In this document: piece after piece, positions 26,432 through 34,447 of the stretch
Layout of the letters: every line of letters starts with the position of its first letter
Position numbering within the stretch: position 1 is the stretch's first letter
From: an uncultured bacterium
Lineage (GTDB): Bacteria > Cyanobacteriota > Vampirovibrionia > Gastranaerophilales > Gastranaerophilaceae
Assembly: GCA_900547155.1 (NCBI GenBank)
Contig: URFH01000004.1
Location: forward strand, 32,682 to 96,681
Direction: 5' to 3'
Length of the DNA: 64,000 bases
Notes under the pieces: model-generated
Databases searched by the model: none
The model's input: the letters and a program-made list of their open reading frames with translations, nothing else
What the model was told of the DNA's origin: nothing
Made by a program: the position numbers and the translations under genes

Positions 26432-27379
26432 ATGAGCGAGATGGTTAGTATCTATTCTCCTGCGGATGAGGAGATTTGCGAGAAAGAATATCTTCTTGTG
26501 CAGGAAAATAACGAAGAAGAAGCTACATTCAGCACAATTGTTAAAAAAGACGACATTTTGCAGAATTATTTAAAGGATATCGGGCGAATTCGCCTTTTGA
26601 AAACCGAAGAGGAGAGAGAACTCGGTAAAGCAATCAAAGAGTGCAGAGGAAAAAAAGCCGATATCGCCAAGAAAAAGCTTATTCAGGCGAATCTTCGGCT
26701 TGTCGTGAGCATAGCGAAAAAATACATCGGGCAGGGCGTTCTGTTCATGGATTTGGTGCAGGAAGGTTCTCTGGGGCTGATTAAAGCGGCTGAAAAATTT
26801 GATTATGAACGCGGATTCAAGTTCAGCACCTATGCAACATGGTGGATTAAGCAGGCAATCGTGCGCGCAATCTCAAACCATTCACGCACAATCCGGATTC
26901 CCGTGCACATGACCGACAAAATCAGAACCTACAAAAAACTTCACGTTGAATTGACCAGAACCCTCGGACGCGAGCCTACTGACGAAGAAATTTCTAAAAA
27001 AATGGGGATTACGGGCAAAAAATTTGAAAATATCAAACAATCTATTTTCAAAGACCCGATAAGCCTTGATACTCCGATTGCAGAGGATTTGGTGCTTGAG
27101 GATTACGTGCCGGATGACAGTTACCGCGCGCCGGAAACAAAAATCCAGTCAGCGTTTATGTTCAAAGACGTTATGGGAATGCTCGATATTTTGAACGAGC
27201 GTGAAAAGAAGATTCTCATAAGCCGTTTCGGGCTAAACGGCACGCAAAAAAAGACTCTCGAAGAAATCGGACGCACAATGGGCTTTTCCAAAGAGCGAAT
27301 CCGCCAGATTGAAAGCCTTGCGCTCCAAAAACTCCAGACTAATTCAGAAATATTGCATTTGAAAGAATATTTAAACTAA
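26432..27379 (+). CDS. rpoD: RNA polymerase sigma factor RpoD/SigA type
   Basis: A 315-residue sigma-70 factor with region 1.2 ([22 protein letters not shown]), region 2 ([38 protein letters not shown], then [13 protein letters not shown]), region 3 and region 4 ([19 protein letters not shown]). These regions match housekeeping factors closely, but region 1.1 is missing and replaced by 45 unrelated residues. It is either the primary sigma factor of a lineage without region 1.1 or a close group 2 paralogue. The frame is open upstream, but the ATG at 26432 has AAGGAAGAGTTGAGG before it and gives the right domain boundary. Confidence 0.88.
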   Translation: MSEMVSIYSPADEEICEKEYLLVQENNEEEATFSTIVKKDDILQNYLKDIGRIRLLKTEEERELGKAIKECRGKKADIAKKKLIQANLRLVVSIAKKYIGQGVLFMDLVQEGSLGLIKAAEKFDYERGFKFSTYATWWIKQAIVRAISNHSRTIRIPVHMTDKIRTYKKLHVELTRTLGREPTDEEISKKMGITGKKFENIKQSIFKDPISLDTPIAEDLVLEDYVPDDSYRAPETKIQSAFMFKDVMGMLDILNEREKKILISRFGLNGTQKKTLEEIGRTMGFSKERIRQIESLALQKLQTNSEILHLKEYLN

Positions 27380-27487
27380 AAAGGGAAATTTTGACCGGCT
27401 TTGCCGGAGATTCTGAACCAGGTTCAGAATGACGAACGATAAGGTACATTAGCTGAAGACTTAAACTCCTTAGTGACGCTATTTGCA

Positions 27488-27518
27488 GCAAAATCTTTTC
27501 AAGATTTTGCTTTTTTTT
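27488..27518 (+). terminator. rho-independent terminator
   Basis: GCAAAATCTT/AAGATTTTGC stem with a TTC loop and eight T. It is about 110 nt past rpoD; the gap between contains a GATTCTGAACC/GGTTCAGAATG inverted repeat. A run of 12 G follows at 27532-27543. Confidence 0.8.
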
Positions 27519-27544
27519 GCGGTTTTTTGCAGGGGGGGGGGGGC

Positions 27545-27625
27545 GGGAATGCAATGAATCAAATTCCGGAACCTGAACGGGCTTCGCCACTTTTAAGGTT
27601 CCGGAATTTAATTCATTACATTCCC
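27545..27625 (-). repeat. loop-conserved hairpin family C, copy at 27.6 kb
   Basis: 30-nt arms (27545-27574 and 27596-27625) pair at 28 of 30 positions around a 21-nt loop, GAACGGGCTTCGCCACTTTTA. The loop is the reverse complement, bar one base, of the loop at 28154-28174. It lies 10 nt past the stop of the XRE gene. Confidence 0.9.
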
Positions 27626-27635
27626 TTATTGATGG

Positions 27636-27848
27636 TTATTTTTTCAATAATTTATAAACTTCAATATCAAAGTAATCAGCAATTTTAGTCAATTTGTCCA
27701 GTGTTATATTTATGGATTCTTTTTCAAGCTTGCTTATATAAGAATTGTCAAAACCCAAAGACAAAGAAAGTGCTTCTTTCTTCAAGTTTCTTGATTTCCT
27801 AAGTTGAGCAATGTTGCAAGCTAAAATTTTTCTAACATCTTGACCCAT
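27636..27848 (-). CDS. XRE-family helix-turn-helix regulator, 70 aa
   Basis: A 70-residue single-domain Cro/C1-type protein: IAQLRKSRNLKKEALSLSLGFDNSYISKLEKESINITLDKLTKIADYFDIE holds the five-helix fold. It binds DNA as a dimer. It is divergent from a 62-residue gene; the 81-nt gap between them would contain shared promoters and operators. The pair has the look of a small regulatory or toxin-antitoxin unit and is bracketed by two inverted family-C hairpins. Base composition is more AT-rich than in the flanking sigma factor gene. Confidence 0.88.
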   Translation of the reverse strand: MGQDVRKILACNIAQLRKSRNLKKEALSLSLGFDNSYISKLEKESINITLDKLTKIADYFDIEVYKLLKK

Positions 27849-27929
27849 ATTCCAATTTTGTACTATGATTTGGTTTAATAACAGGAATGACAGTCCAGAA
27901 ATTGTTTTATTTATATGGGAGATGAAAAT

Positions 27930-28118
27930 ATGAATGGACAAAAGATTGACAAGAAAGAAAAGCAAGAAATAATAGGGGCGATTAACAATATAACAACCTC
28001 TTTGATTCTTTTGAAAACTTTTTCAGAAAAACACAATAAATATGGTCAGTTTTCTTGCATTAATTCTTTAGTTGATAAAGTTTCGTCAGAATTTGAAAAA
28101 ATCGCTAACAAATTTTAA
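27930..28118 (+). CDS. hypothetical small protein divergent from XRE, 62 aa
   Basis: No family recognised. A helical, highly charged 62-residue protein (KKEKQEIIGAINNITTSLILLKTFSEKHNKY, then a Cys and SLVDKVSSEFEKIANKF). GGGAGATG lies 5 nt before the ATG, which is preferred over an in-frame ATG 15 nt earlier. A family-C hairpin starts 2 nt after its stop. It may be the target or partner of the divergent XRE regulator. Confidence 0.65.
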   Translation: MNGQKIDKKEKQEIIGAINNITTSLILLKTFSEKHNKYGQFSCINSLVDKVSSEFEKIANKF

Positions 28119-28120
28119 AA

Positions 28121-28207
28121 GTTTTAAGAATACGGGAGTGATTTTTACTGCCTTAAAAGCGGCGAAGCCCGTTCAGGCAGTAAAAATTACTCCTGTGTTC
28201 TTAAAAC
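28121..28207 (+). repeat. loop-conserved hairpin family C, copy at 28.1 kb
   Basis: 33-nt arms (28121-28153 and 28175-28207) pair at 30 of 33 positions around the loop TAAAAGCGGCGAAGCCCGTTC, except that the loop is 21 nt counting its flanking base. Arms differ completely from the copy at 27545. Orientation is opposite, so the XRE gene pair lies between inverted copies. Confidence 0.9.
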
Positions 28208-28226
28208 GCCCTCACCAACATTTTTA

Positions 28227-28235
28227 TGCTAAAAT
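28227..28235 (+). promoter_or_regulatory. extended -10 promoter element
   Basis: TGCTAAAAT fits the extended -10 form TGnTANAAT. The predicted start is about 35 nt before the phosphofructokinase ATG. The same TGCTAAAAT occurs before leuS (41675-41683). Confidence 0.5.
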
Positions 28236-28274
28236 ATCCATGAAAAAGTGCACAAAACATGAGGAATGAAAAAA

Positions 28275-29957
28275 ATGACAGAACTTTCACCGCTGCAACA
28301 GGCAAGACTTAAATTTCAGCCTGTACTTCCGCAGACTCTGGCGTCAGGAATTACAAAACTGAATATTGTCGAAGGAAACAGCACAGAATCGGTTGCAGAC
28401 CAGAACGAAATCAAAGGACTTTTCCCCAACACCTACGGAAAACCGATGGTTACTTTTGAACAATCTGACAACGAAAATAATTTTGAACAAAAAAACGTCG
28501 GCGTAATCCTCTCCGGCGGTCAGGCTCCCGGCGGACACAACGTTGTTGCCGGTATTTATGACGCTTTGAAACAGGCTAACCCCCAGAACAAACTATATGG
28601 CTTTCTGGGCGGCCCTGCGGGGATTATCGACGGAAAATATATCGAACTGACCGACGAAATCATCGACGCATACAGAAATACGGGCGGTTTTGACATTATC
28701 GGCTCCGGCAGAACAAAACTTGAAACCGAAGAACAATTCCAGGCTTCTTTGGAAAACTGCAAAAAGCTCAACATCACCGGTATCGTAATCATCGGCGGTG
28801 ACGACTCAAACACAAACGCAGCAATGCTCGCTGAATGGTTCAAATCCAAAAATGCAGGCATTCAGGTTATCGGCTGCCCGAAAACCATCGACGGCGACCT
28901 GAAAAACGAGCAAATCGAAATCTCTTTCGGCTTCGACACAGCTACAAAAACCTACTCCGAGCTAGTCGGAAACATCCAGAGGGACGTAAATTCAGCTAAA
29001 AAATACTGGCACTTCATAAAACTGATGGGCAGAAGCGCTACCCACGTAGGACTTGAAGTTGCGCTCCAAACTCAGCCCAATATCACTCTGATTTCAGAAG
29101 AAGTTGCTGAAAAATCAATGTCTTTGAACGAAATCGTTGATTACATGGCTGATATCATTGTTAAACGCTCAAAATTGGGCAAAAACTTCGGCGTGGCTTT
29201 AATTCCGGAGGGTTTAATTGAATTCGTTCCCGAAATGAAAGCAATGATTGCAAACCTCAACGACCTTATGCCCGTTCTGGAAGAAGACCCGAACTTCACG
29301 CAGCTCACAAGCGGCGTTGAAAAAGAAGCTGTAATTGAAAAACGCCTCAGAGCTGAAAACGCAGCAGTTTTCCGTTCTTTGCCGGCAATGATTAAAGCGC
29401 AGCTCCTTATGGACAGAGATCCCCACGGAAACGTTCAGGTTTCTAAAATTGAAACAGAAAAACTGCTCATTGAAATGCTCAAAACCAAACTCTACGAAAT
29501 GAAGCAGCAGGGCGTTTACACAGGCAAATTCTCTGACCAGTCACACTTCTTCGGCTACGAGGGAAGATGCGCATTCCCGTCAAATTTTGACTCAAATTAC
29601 TGCTATGCGCTCGGGTACAACGCATTTGCGCTGATTCAGTTCGGTTTGACCGGATATCTTTCATCGGTTAAGAACCTGACAGAAGCTCCCGAAAACTGGG
29701 TTGCAGGCGGCGTTCCGCTCACAATGATGATGAACATGGAAAAACGCCACGGGCACATGAAACCCGTAATCCAGAAAGCGCTCGTCAGACTTGACGGCCC
29801 AGTGTTCAAAAAACTTGAACAAAACAGAGAAATCTGGGCGCTCGAAGACAAATACGTCTTCCCCGGTGCAATCCAGTACTTTGGCCCGTCAGAAGTTGCC
29901 GATATTACAACTCAAACGCTGAAACTCGAACACGAAGCAAAATTGAGCGCGGTTTAG
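28275..29957 (+). CDS. pfp: diphosphate--fructose-6-phosphate 1-phosphotransferase
   Basis: A 560-residue long-type phosphofructokinase that uses pyrophosphate and works reversibly in glycolysis and gluconeogenesis. The PPi signature is explicit: GGDDSNTNA at residues 174-182, with aspartate where ATP enzymes have glycine, and PKTIDGD at 202-208 with the PPi-selecting lysine. [28 protein letters not shown] and FFGYEGR are further family motifs. The length matches the plant beta-subunit/long clade. The second ATG is chosen because GAGGA lies 9 nt before it; an ATG at 28266 would be almost on the ribosome site. It is a single gene with its own terminator. Confidence 0.94.
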   Translation: MTELSPLQQARLKFQPVLPQTLASGITKLNIVEGNSTESVADQNEIKGLFPNTYGKPMVTFEQSDNENNFEQKNVGVILSGGQAPGGHNVVAGIYDALKQANPQNKLYGFLGGPAGIIDGKYIELTDEIIDAYRNTGGFDIIGSGRTKLETEEQFQASLENCKKLNITGIVIIGGDDSNTNAAMLAEWFKSKNAGIQVIGCPKTIDGDLKNEQIEISFGFDTATKTYSELVGNIQRDVNSAKKYWHFIKLMGRSATHVGLEVALQTQPNITLISEEVAEKSMSLNEIVDYMADIIVKRSKLGKNFGVALIPEGLIEFVPEMKAMIANLNDLMPVLEEDPNFTQLTSGVEKEAVIEKRLRAENAAVFRSLPAMIKAQLLMDRDPHGNVQVSKIETEKLLIEMLKTKLYEMKQQGVYTGKFSDQSHFFGYEGRCAFPSNFDSNYCYALGYNAFALIQFGLTGYLSSVKNLTEAPENWVAGGVPLTMMMNMEKRHGHMKPVIQKALVRLDGPVFKKLEQNREIWALEDKYVFPGAIQYFGPSEVADITTQTLKLEHEAKLSAV

Positions 29958-29973
29958 GTTTTTTAAAGTGATA

Positions 29974-30009
29974 GAAAAAGCCTGCAAGCTAAGGTTTGCA
30001 GGCTTTTTT
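29974..30009 (+). terminator. rho-independent terminator of pfp
   Basis: AAAAGCCTGCAA/TTTGCAGGCTTTTT stem with a GCTAAGG loop and T run. Confidence 0.87.
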
Positions 30010-30024
30010 CAATAGTCCGTCAAA

Positions 30025-30107
30025 GTAAAAAGTGTACAGGGTTTATTTTTCAACGCCCATGAACGTAGTGAATCGAGCTGGAAAAATAAACTCTGTACAC
30101 TTTTTAC
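30025..30107 (+). repeat. loop-conserved hairpin family B, copy at 30.1 kb
   Basis: 27-nt arms (30025-30051 and 30081-30107) pair at 26 of 27 positions, the exception being a G-T wobble. The 29-nt loop contains GCCCATGAACGTAGTGAATC and GAGCT. It lies between the converging pfp and DciA-like genes. Confidence 0.92.
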
Positions 30108-30138
30108 GCCCAAGCACCAAAACCACAAAACAACGAAA

Positions 30139-30681
30139 TTACTTCCTGCCCTCCATCGCTTTTTGGAACTTCAAATCCTTAACAATCGCCTCAAACATCC
30201 GCTCGCGCTGCTCTTCGGACGCAAATTTGTTGTTGTTGACGCAGTTTCTGATGTTTTCGATCTCAGCAGCGTCCAGCACGATTGAATCGTAATCAATCTC
30301 GGGAATTTTCGGCGCCTGCTTTTCCTCGTAATCGTACTCCTCCATCAAATCCCGCTCCGGAGCCCAGATTTTGTGAGAAAAATTTATATCGCTAACATAA
30401 ATATCAAGCGATTTTGCATACGGCTCGAGTTTCTTCAAAATATCGGGTTTGAACATCAAAAGCTCGCTCGTAACAAAAGAATTTGCACACGCAACCGTCA
30501 AAAGCCCCTGATTATTAAGAGAAACTGGTTTTGAAAGCTCCTCAAACTTTTTTCCGACAATTTTGCCCCAAAATTTTGAAAGCGTGGTCTTTTTTATCCC
30601 TGCCTGCAAATCCGTGTTCTTCAAAACAGCGCTCAAAACATCACCGGCAGTTTCAAATTTTGTGTAGAGGATTTTTTTCAT
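30139..30681 (-). CDS. DciA-like (DUF721) replicative helicase loader candidate
   Basis: A 180-residue protein with the DUF721/DciA core in residues 10-95: LSKFWGKIVGKKFEELSKPVSLNNQGLLTVACANSFVTSELLMFKPDILKKLEPYA. DciA proteins load DnaB at the origin in bacteria without DnaC or DnaI. The C-terminal half (EERDLMEEYDYEEKQAPKIPEIDYD and a terminal helix) is lineage-specific. Its ATG overlaps the stop of the upstream cytidylyltransferase gene (ATGA), so the two are translationally coupled although the functions look unrelated. Confidence 0.72.
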   Translation of the reverse strand: MKKILYTKFETAGDVLSAVLKNTDLQAGIKKTTLSKFWGKIVGKKFEELSKPVSLNNQGLLTVACANSFVTSELLMFKPDILKKLEPYAKSLDIYVSDINFSHKIWAPERDLMEEYDYEEKQAPKIPEIDYDSIVLDAAEIENIRNCVNNNKFASEEQRERMFEAIVKDLKFQKAMEGRK

Positions 30682-31352
30682 TTTTTCAGCGCCTTTTCTG
30701 CATATTCAAAGTCGCTCGGCGCGTCAATATCGCCGATTGCGCCGTTTAAATAAACTTCGGGCTTTTTGCCGATAAAATCTTTTACCTCTTTGAGCACATC
30801 TGTCCGAATAATATACGTAGCGCCGGTTTCGCAGTACATCGGCAGGTGCAAATCCGTGTCCTGCCTGCGCGGACGGTGCCTGTAGTCATAAAGCCCCTCA
30901 TAAGTTCCGTCCAAATTCTTCCGCCACAGGGCATGAGTGACCCCCATCGGGCGCGCGGCAAAAACCGAATCGCAATCAGAGTTAAAAAACAGCTCAAAAG
31001 CCTCATCAATCTGTTTTTCGTCGCGCAAAGGGCATGTGCACTGCAAAAGCACCGTTATATCAGGCTTGTAGCCCGTTTTTTCAAGCTCATCAAGCACCTG
31101 AAGCAGCACAGGCGCAGTTTTTGTCACGTCCTGCGCAAGTTCCGCGGGCCTATCCACAACTTCTGCGCCAAACGCAAGCGCAGCCTCTTTTATGCGGCCG
31201 TCTTCGGTAGAAACAACAGTTCTCGTGATATATTTTGATTTTAAGGATGCTTCAATCGTATATGCAATCAGAGGTTTTCCGGCAAGAGGTTTGATATTTT
31301 TACCGGGAATCCCTTTAGAACCGCCCCTTGCGGGGATTATTGCCAATATTTC
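30678..31352 (-). CDS. CMP-sugar synthetase (NeuA/PseF-type cytidylyltransferase)
   Basis: A 224-residue nucleotidyltransferase that joins CMP to a nonulosonic acid such as sialic, legionaminic or pseudaminic acid. Residues 1-25 (MEILAIIPARGGSKGIPGKN) hold the CTP-binding PARGGSKxxxxKN motif. VVSTEDGRI, LLQCTCPLRDEKQIDEAF and the C-terminal GDIDAPSDFEYAE follow the family order. No nonulosonate synthase is nearby. The start at MEILAI is preferred over a codon 12 residues earlier. A surface-glycan or glycoprotein role is likely. Confidence 0.82.
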   Translation of the reverse strand, partial: EILAIIPARGGSKGIPGKNIKPLAGKPLIAYTIEASLKSKYITRTVVSTEDGRIKEAALAFGAEVVDRPAELAQDVTKTAPVLLQVLDELEKTGYKPDITVLLQCTCPLRDEKQIDEAFELFFNSDCDSVFAARPMGVTHALWRKNLDGTYEGLYDYRHRPRRQDTDLHLPMYCETGATYIIRTDVLKEVKDFIGKKPEVYLNGAIGDIDAPSDFEYAEKALKK

Positions 31353-31418
31353 CATATAAATACCCTGCTGCTGAAAAGCCTGCGCCATCGGGCTTTTTAA
31401 AAAGTCCTAACCGCAATC

Positions 31419-31607
31419 CTAGTCTAAAATTTCTTCAAGTATTTTAGCGTTGGTCATTGCTTTTTGGGGATTGGGGAGCTTTGTGCGTTTGATATAACTT
31501 CTGAGCGCTTCTCTTACCAATTCGCTTCTTGTTCTTTGTTCTTCATCGGCAACCGCATCGATTTTGTTCAAAAACTCATCGGGCATTGAAACCAAAATTC
31601 TTGCCAT
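31419..31607 (-). CDS. CopG-family ribbon-helix-helix protein, 62 aa
   Basis: The 62 residues begin with the RHH strand MARILVSMPDEFLNKID and the helices AVADEEQRTRSELVREALRSYIKR, a textbook CopG/MetJ-type DNA-binding fold that dimerises through the strand. The last 20 residues form a tail that could bind a toxin, but no toxin ORF is adjacent. GGAGAAG precedes the ATG. An imperfect inverted repeat near ATGATGT...ACATCAT (31635-31665) just upstream could be its own operator. Confidence 0.85.
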   Translation of the reverse strand: MARILVSMPDEFLNKIDAVADEEQRTRSELVREALRSYIKRTKLPNPQKAMTNAKILEEILD

Positions 31608-31634
31608 AACTTCTCCTTATTTAATAGTCTGTTA

Positions 31635-31664
31635 GATGATGTCTGAATTCTATTATACATCATT
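31635..31664. promoter_or_regulatory. possible operator upstream of the CopG-family gene
   Basis: ATGATGT...TTCTATTATACATCAT contains the inverted repeat GATGT/ACATC about 20 nt apart, beside a leftward AT-rich promoter region. It is an autoregulatory-site candidate only. Confidence 0.35.
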
Positions 31665-31752
31665 ATGTTATATTTTCTATATCAAAACGGCTTATTATTA
31701 TGATACTGTTACAATTTAGCTTAACAATCCGCAACAATTTCCCGCACGAAGA

Positions 31753-31785
31753 AAAAAAGACCGCTTTTTGTGCGGTCTTTTTGTG
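31753..31785 (-). terminator. rho-independent terminator of recA
   Basis: AAAAAGACCGC/GCGGTCTTTTT stem with a TTTTTGT loop immediately after the recA stop. Confidence 0.87.
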
Positions 31786-31794
31786 TAATTTTTA

Positions 31795-32817
31795 TTATTC
31801 TTTTTCTGCAAGCTTTTCTCTGACCTTTGCTTCAACTTCTTCAAGGACTTCGGGGTGGAGTTCAAAGTATTCTTTTGCTTTTTCTCTGCCCTGCCCGAGT
31901 TTTTCCTCGTTGTAGCTGAACCATGCGCCTGCTTTTTTAACAATATCCATATTTACGGCAACATCGAGAATGCAGCCGAGTTTGCAGATTCCTTTTCCGA
32001 AAATGATATCAAATTCGCAGGTTTTGAACGGAGGAGCGACTTTATTTTTAACAACTTTCACTCTTACGCGGTTTCCGATGTCTTTGTCGTCTTTTTTGAT
32101 TGTGTCACATCTTCTGATGTCCAAACGCACGCTGGAATAGTATTTCAGGGCGTTTCCGCCGGTTGTTGTTTCGGGATTTCCGTACATAACACCGATTTTC
32201 TGACGGAGCTGGTTGATAAAAATAACGGTCGTGTTGGTTTTTCCGACAATACCCGTTAATTTTCTCAAAGCTTTGCTCATAAGGCGCGCCTGCAAGCCCA
32301 TTTGCTGGTCTTCCATTGCGCCTTCGATTTCTGCTTTGGGAACGAGCGCCGCAACCGAGTCAATTACCACAACATCCACCGCAGACGAACGAACGAGCTC
32401 TTCTGCGATTTCGAGCGCCTGCTCACCCGTATCCGGCTGGGAAATAAGCAGTTCGTCAACATTCACACCGAGATTGTGAGCATATTCGGGGTCAAGAGCG
32501 TGTTCTGCGTCGATAAATGCCGCAATTCCGCCTTTTTTCTGGCATTCGGCAACAATATGCTGCGCAAGTGTAGTTTTACCGCTGGCTTCGGGCCCGTAAA
32601 CCTCAATAACCCTGCCTCTGGGCACACCGCCAATGCCGAGCGCCAAATCAAGCGCCAGAGCACCCGTCGGAATAGCCTCCACAGAAACAGAGGTTTTGTC
32701 GCCGAGCTTCATGATAGAGCCTTTGCCGAAATCTTTTTCGATTTTTTCTATTGCTAATTTTAGAGCCTTATTTCTTTCGTCCGAAACATTAGGTGCTTCT
32801 TTTTCTTTAACTGCCAT
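31795..32817 (-). CDS. recA: recombinase RecA
   Basis: RecA promotes strand exchange and LexA autocleavage. The 340-residue protein has the Walker A ([18 protein letters not shown]), Walker B ([20 protein letters not shown]), L1/L2 DNA-binding loops ([19 protein letters not shown] region and [34 protein letters not shown]) and a short acidic C-terminus. It is single-domain and of normal length. A GGAGAAAAG site precedes the ATG. No obvious LexA box was seen in the 220-nt gap to the divergent methyltransferase gene. Confidence 0.98.
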   Translation of the reverse strand: MAVKEKEAPNVSDERNKALKLAIEKIEKDFGKGSIMKLGDKTSVSVEAIPTGALALDLALGIGGVPRGRVIEVYGPEASGKTTLAQHIVAECQKKGGIAAFIDAEHALDPEYAHNLGVNVDELLISQPDTGEQALEIAEELVRSSAVDVVVIDSVAALVPKAEIEGAMEDQQMGLQARLMSKALRKLTGIVGKTNTTVIFINQLRQKIGVMYGNPETTTGGNALKYYSSVRLDIRRCDTIKKDDKDIGNRVRVKVVKNKVAPPFKTCEFDIIFGKGICKLGCILDVAVNMDIVKKAGAWFSYNEEKLGQGREKAKEYFELHPEVLEEVEAKVREKLAEKE

Positions 32818-33038
32818 TAACTTTTCTCCATTTATTTATTTAATAATAAGATTTTACTGTATTTGCGGGTGATATTCAATTAATTTACAAACTGTCATGC
32901 CCGTTTTATCATTATAGACATTTGTCTATTAAATTATAACACCTAAACTCAAATTTCAAAAATCCTCTATTTATACGGTTCATATTTCTTAACGAATACT
33001 TATACTTATCATATAAATGATTAGAATTTGGGGATAAA

Positions 33039-33920
33039 ATGGCAGTTAATTCACGTAATTTAAAGAGAAAAGAGAAAATTTCACAACCTGATTTAAAGGT
33101 TGTAGAAAAGTCCAAGGTTCTTACAAAGCCTTATAACGACATTGATTTGAACAGATGGAAAGAATATGGCCACATAAAAACCGATACTCTGTGGGAATTT
33201 CCGAACAGAGCAAAGGAAAACGGGCATTCTTACGACTATCACGGGAATTATATCCCCCAGATTGCGCAGCAGCTGTACGAAAGATTCACAAAAAAGAACG
33301 ATATTGTTCTTGATTTGTTCTTCGGGTCGGGAACTTCGGGCATTGAGGCGCTGAATATGGGCAGACGCTGCATTGGCGTGGAGCTGAAGCAGGAAATGGT
33401 GGATTATGTAAGCGAAAAATTCACCCCGAAACAGCTGGTTACCGATGTAAACCTGATTTGCGGCGACAGCGCGTCATCTGAAATCACGGATATGATTCAG
33501 GCGCGTCTTGACGTTATGGGGCGCGAAAAGGCGCAGTTTTTGGTACTTCATCCGCCGTATGACGACATTATCAAGTTTTCGGACAAAAAAGAAGACCTTT
33601 CTAACTGCGCAAGCACCGAGGAATTTTATGATTTGTTTGAAAATGTTGCAAGAAACGGGTTTGAAAAGCTTGAAAAAGGGCGTTTTGCAGCGCTGATTAT
33701 CGGCGACAAGTACTCAAAAGGGCAATACATCCCCCTGAGCTTCGGCTGCATGGAAAGAATGAACCGCGCAGGCTTCATAACCAAGGCGATTATTGTAAAA
33801 GACATTCAGGGCAACGAAAAAGCCAAAGGAAAACAGGCTAATCTGTGGCGCTACAGAGCGCTTTACGGCGGTTTTTACATTTTCAAACACGAATATGTGA
33901 TGGTTTTCCAAAAGCCATAG
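33039..33920 (+). CDS. orphan DNA methyltransferase (N6-adenine/N4-cytosine type)
   Basis: A 293-residue SAM-dependent DNA methylase. Motif I is IVLDLFFGSGTSGIEALNMGRRCIGVEL, motif X-like sequence precedes it (YDYHGNYIPQIAQQLYERF), and the catalytic motif IV is LVLHPPYDDIIKFS with HPPY instead of DPPY/NPPY. Motif I comes before motif IV, whereas classical beta-class enzymes have IV first. No restriction endonuclease is nearby, so it is probably a solitary regulatory methylase. A PadR-type gene follows after 8 nt and may be co-transcribed. A GGGG site precedes the ATG. Confidence 0.85.
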   Translation: MAVNSRNLKRKEKISQPDLKVVEKSKVLTKPYNDIDLNRWKEYGHIKTDTLWEFPNRAKENGHSYDYHGNYIPQIAQQLYERFTKKNDIVLDLFFGSGTSGIEALNMGRRCIGVELKQEMVDYVSEKFTPKQLVTDVNLICGDSASSEITDMIQARLDVMGREKAQFLVLHPPYDDIIKFSDKKEDLSNCASTEEFYDLFENVARNGFEKLEKGRFAALIIGDKYSKGQYIPLSFGCMERMNRAGFITKAIIVKDIQGNEKAKGKQANLWRYRALYGGFYIFKHEYVMVFQKP

Positions 33921-33928
33921 GCGGCGCG

Positions 33929-34447
33929 ATGATAGAACTGTTAATCCTTTACAGCCTGAGCAAGCGCGAGCGCACACTTTATTCATTAAGGGCGGATATC
34001 CATGAAAAATTCGGATATTTTACACGCCCGAGCCTCGGCACGATTCATCCTGCTCTAAAACGCCTGAAAATGGGCAATATTGTGACGGTCAGGGAGACTT
34101 ATTCCGGCGGCGGAAAGAAATCCTCCTATTACGGGGTTGCTGCCTCATGGCAAAAGCATTTCAGGGAGCTGTTTTTCACACCGTTAAGTGAAAATCCGAC
34201 CCTGTTTTTCACAGAAATTCAAACAAAAACATCCGTGCTTTCAGTTCTTGAAAAAGAAGACAGGGAGGCGTTTTTAAAGGAATTGATTTTAAAGCTCGAA
34301 ACGTTCAATTTGGATCTAAAAAACACGCTCGAAGACGAATATATTGAGCTGGACGGGTTTCAGAAGATGCTTTTGCAAAAAAACATTGAAGACGCCGAAC
34401 ATTATCTTGAATTTGCGGAGAAACTGAAAAATGCCTGCAACAATTAG
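33929..34447 (+). CDS. PadR-family transcriptional regulator
   Basis: A 172-residue protein. The N-terminal winged helix has the PadR pattern (MIELLILYSLSKRERTLYSLRADIHEKFGYFTRPSLGTIHPALKRLKMGNIVTVRETYSGGGKKSSYYGV), and a C-terminal helical domain (FLKELILKLETFNLDLKNTLEDEY) would form the dimer. The basic hairpin between the strands binds DNA. Its 3' end overlaps the radical-SAM gene by 17 nt, so translation is coupled. Targets are unknown. Confidence 0.82.
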   Translation: MIELLILYSLSKRERTLYSLRADIHEKFGYFTRPSLGTIHPALKRLKMGNIVTVRETYSGGGKKSSYYGVAASWQKHFRELFFTPLSENPTLFFTEIQTKTSVLSVLEKEDREAFLKELILKLETFNLDLKNTLEDEYIELDGFQKMLLQKNIEDAEHYLEFAEKLKNACNN

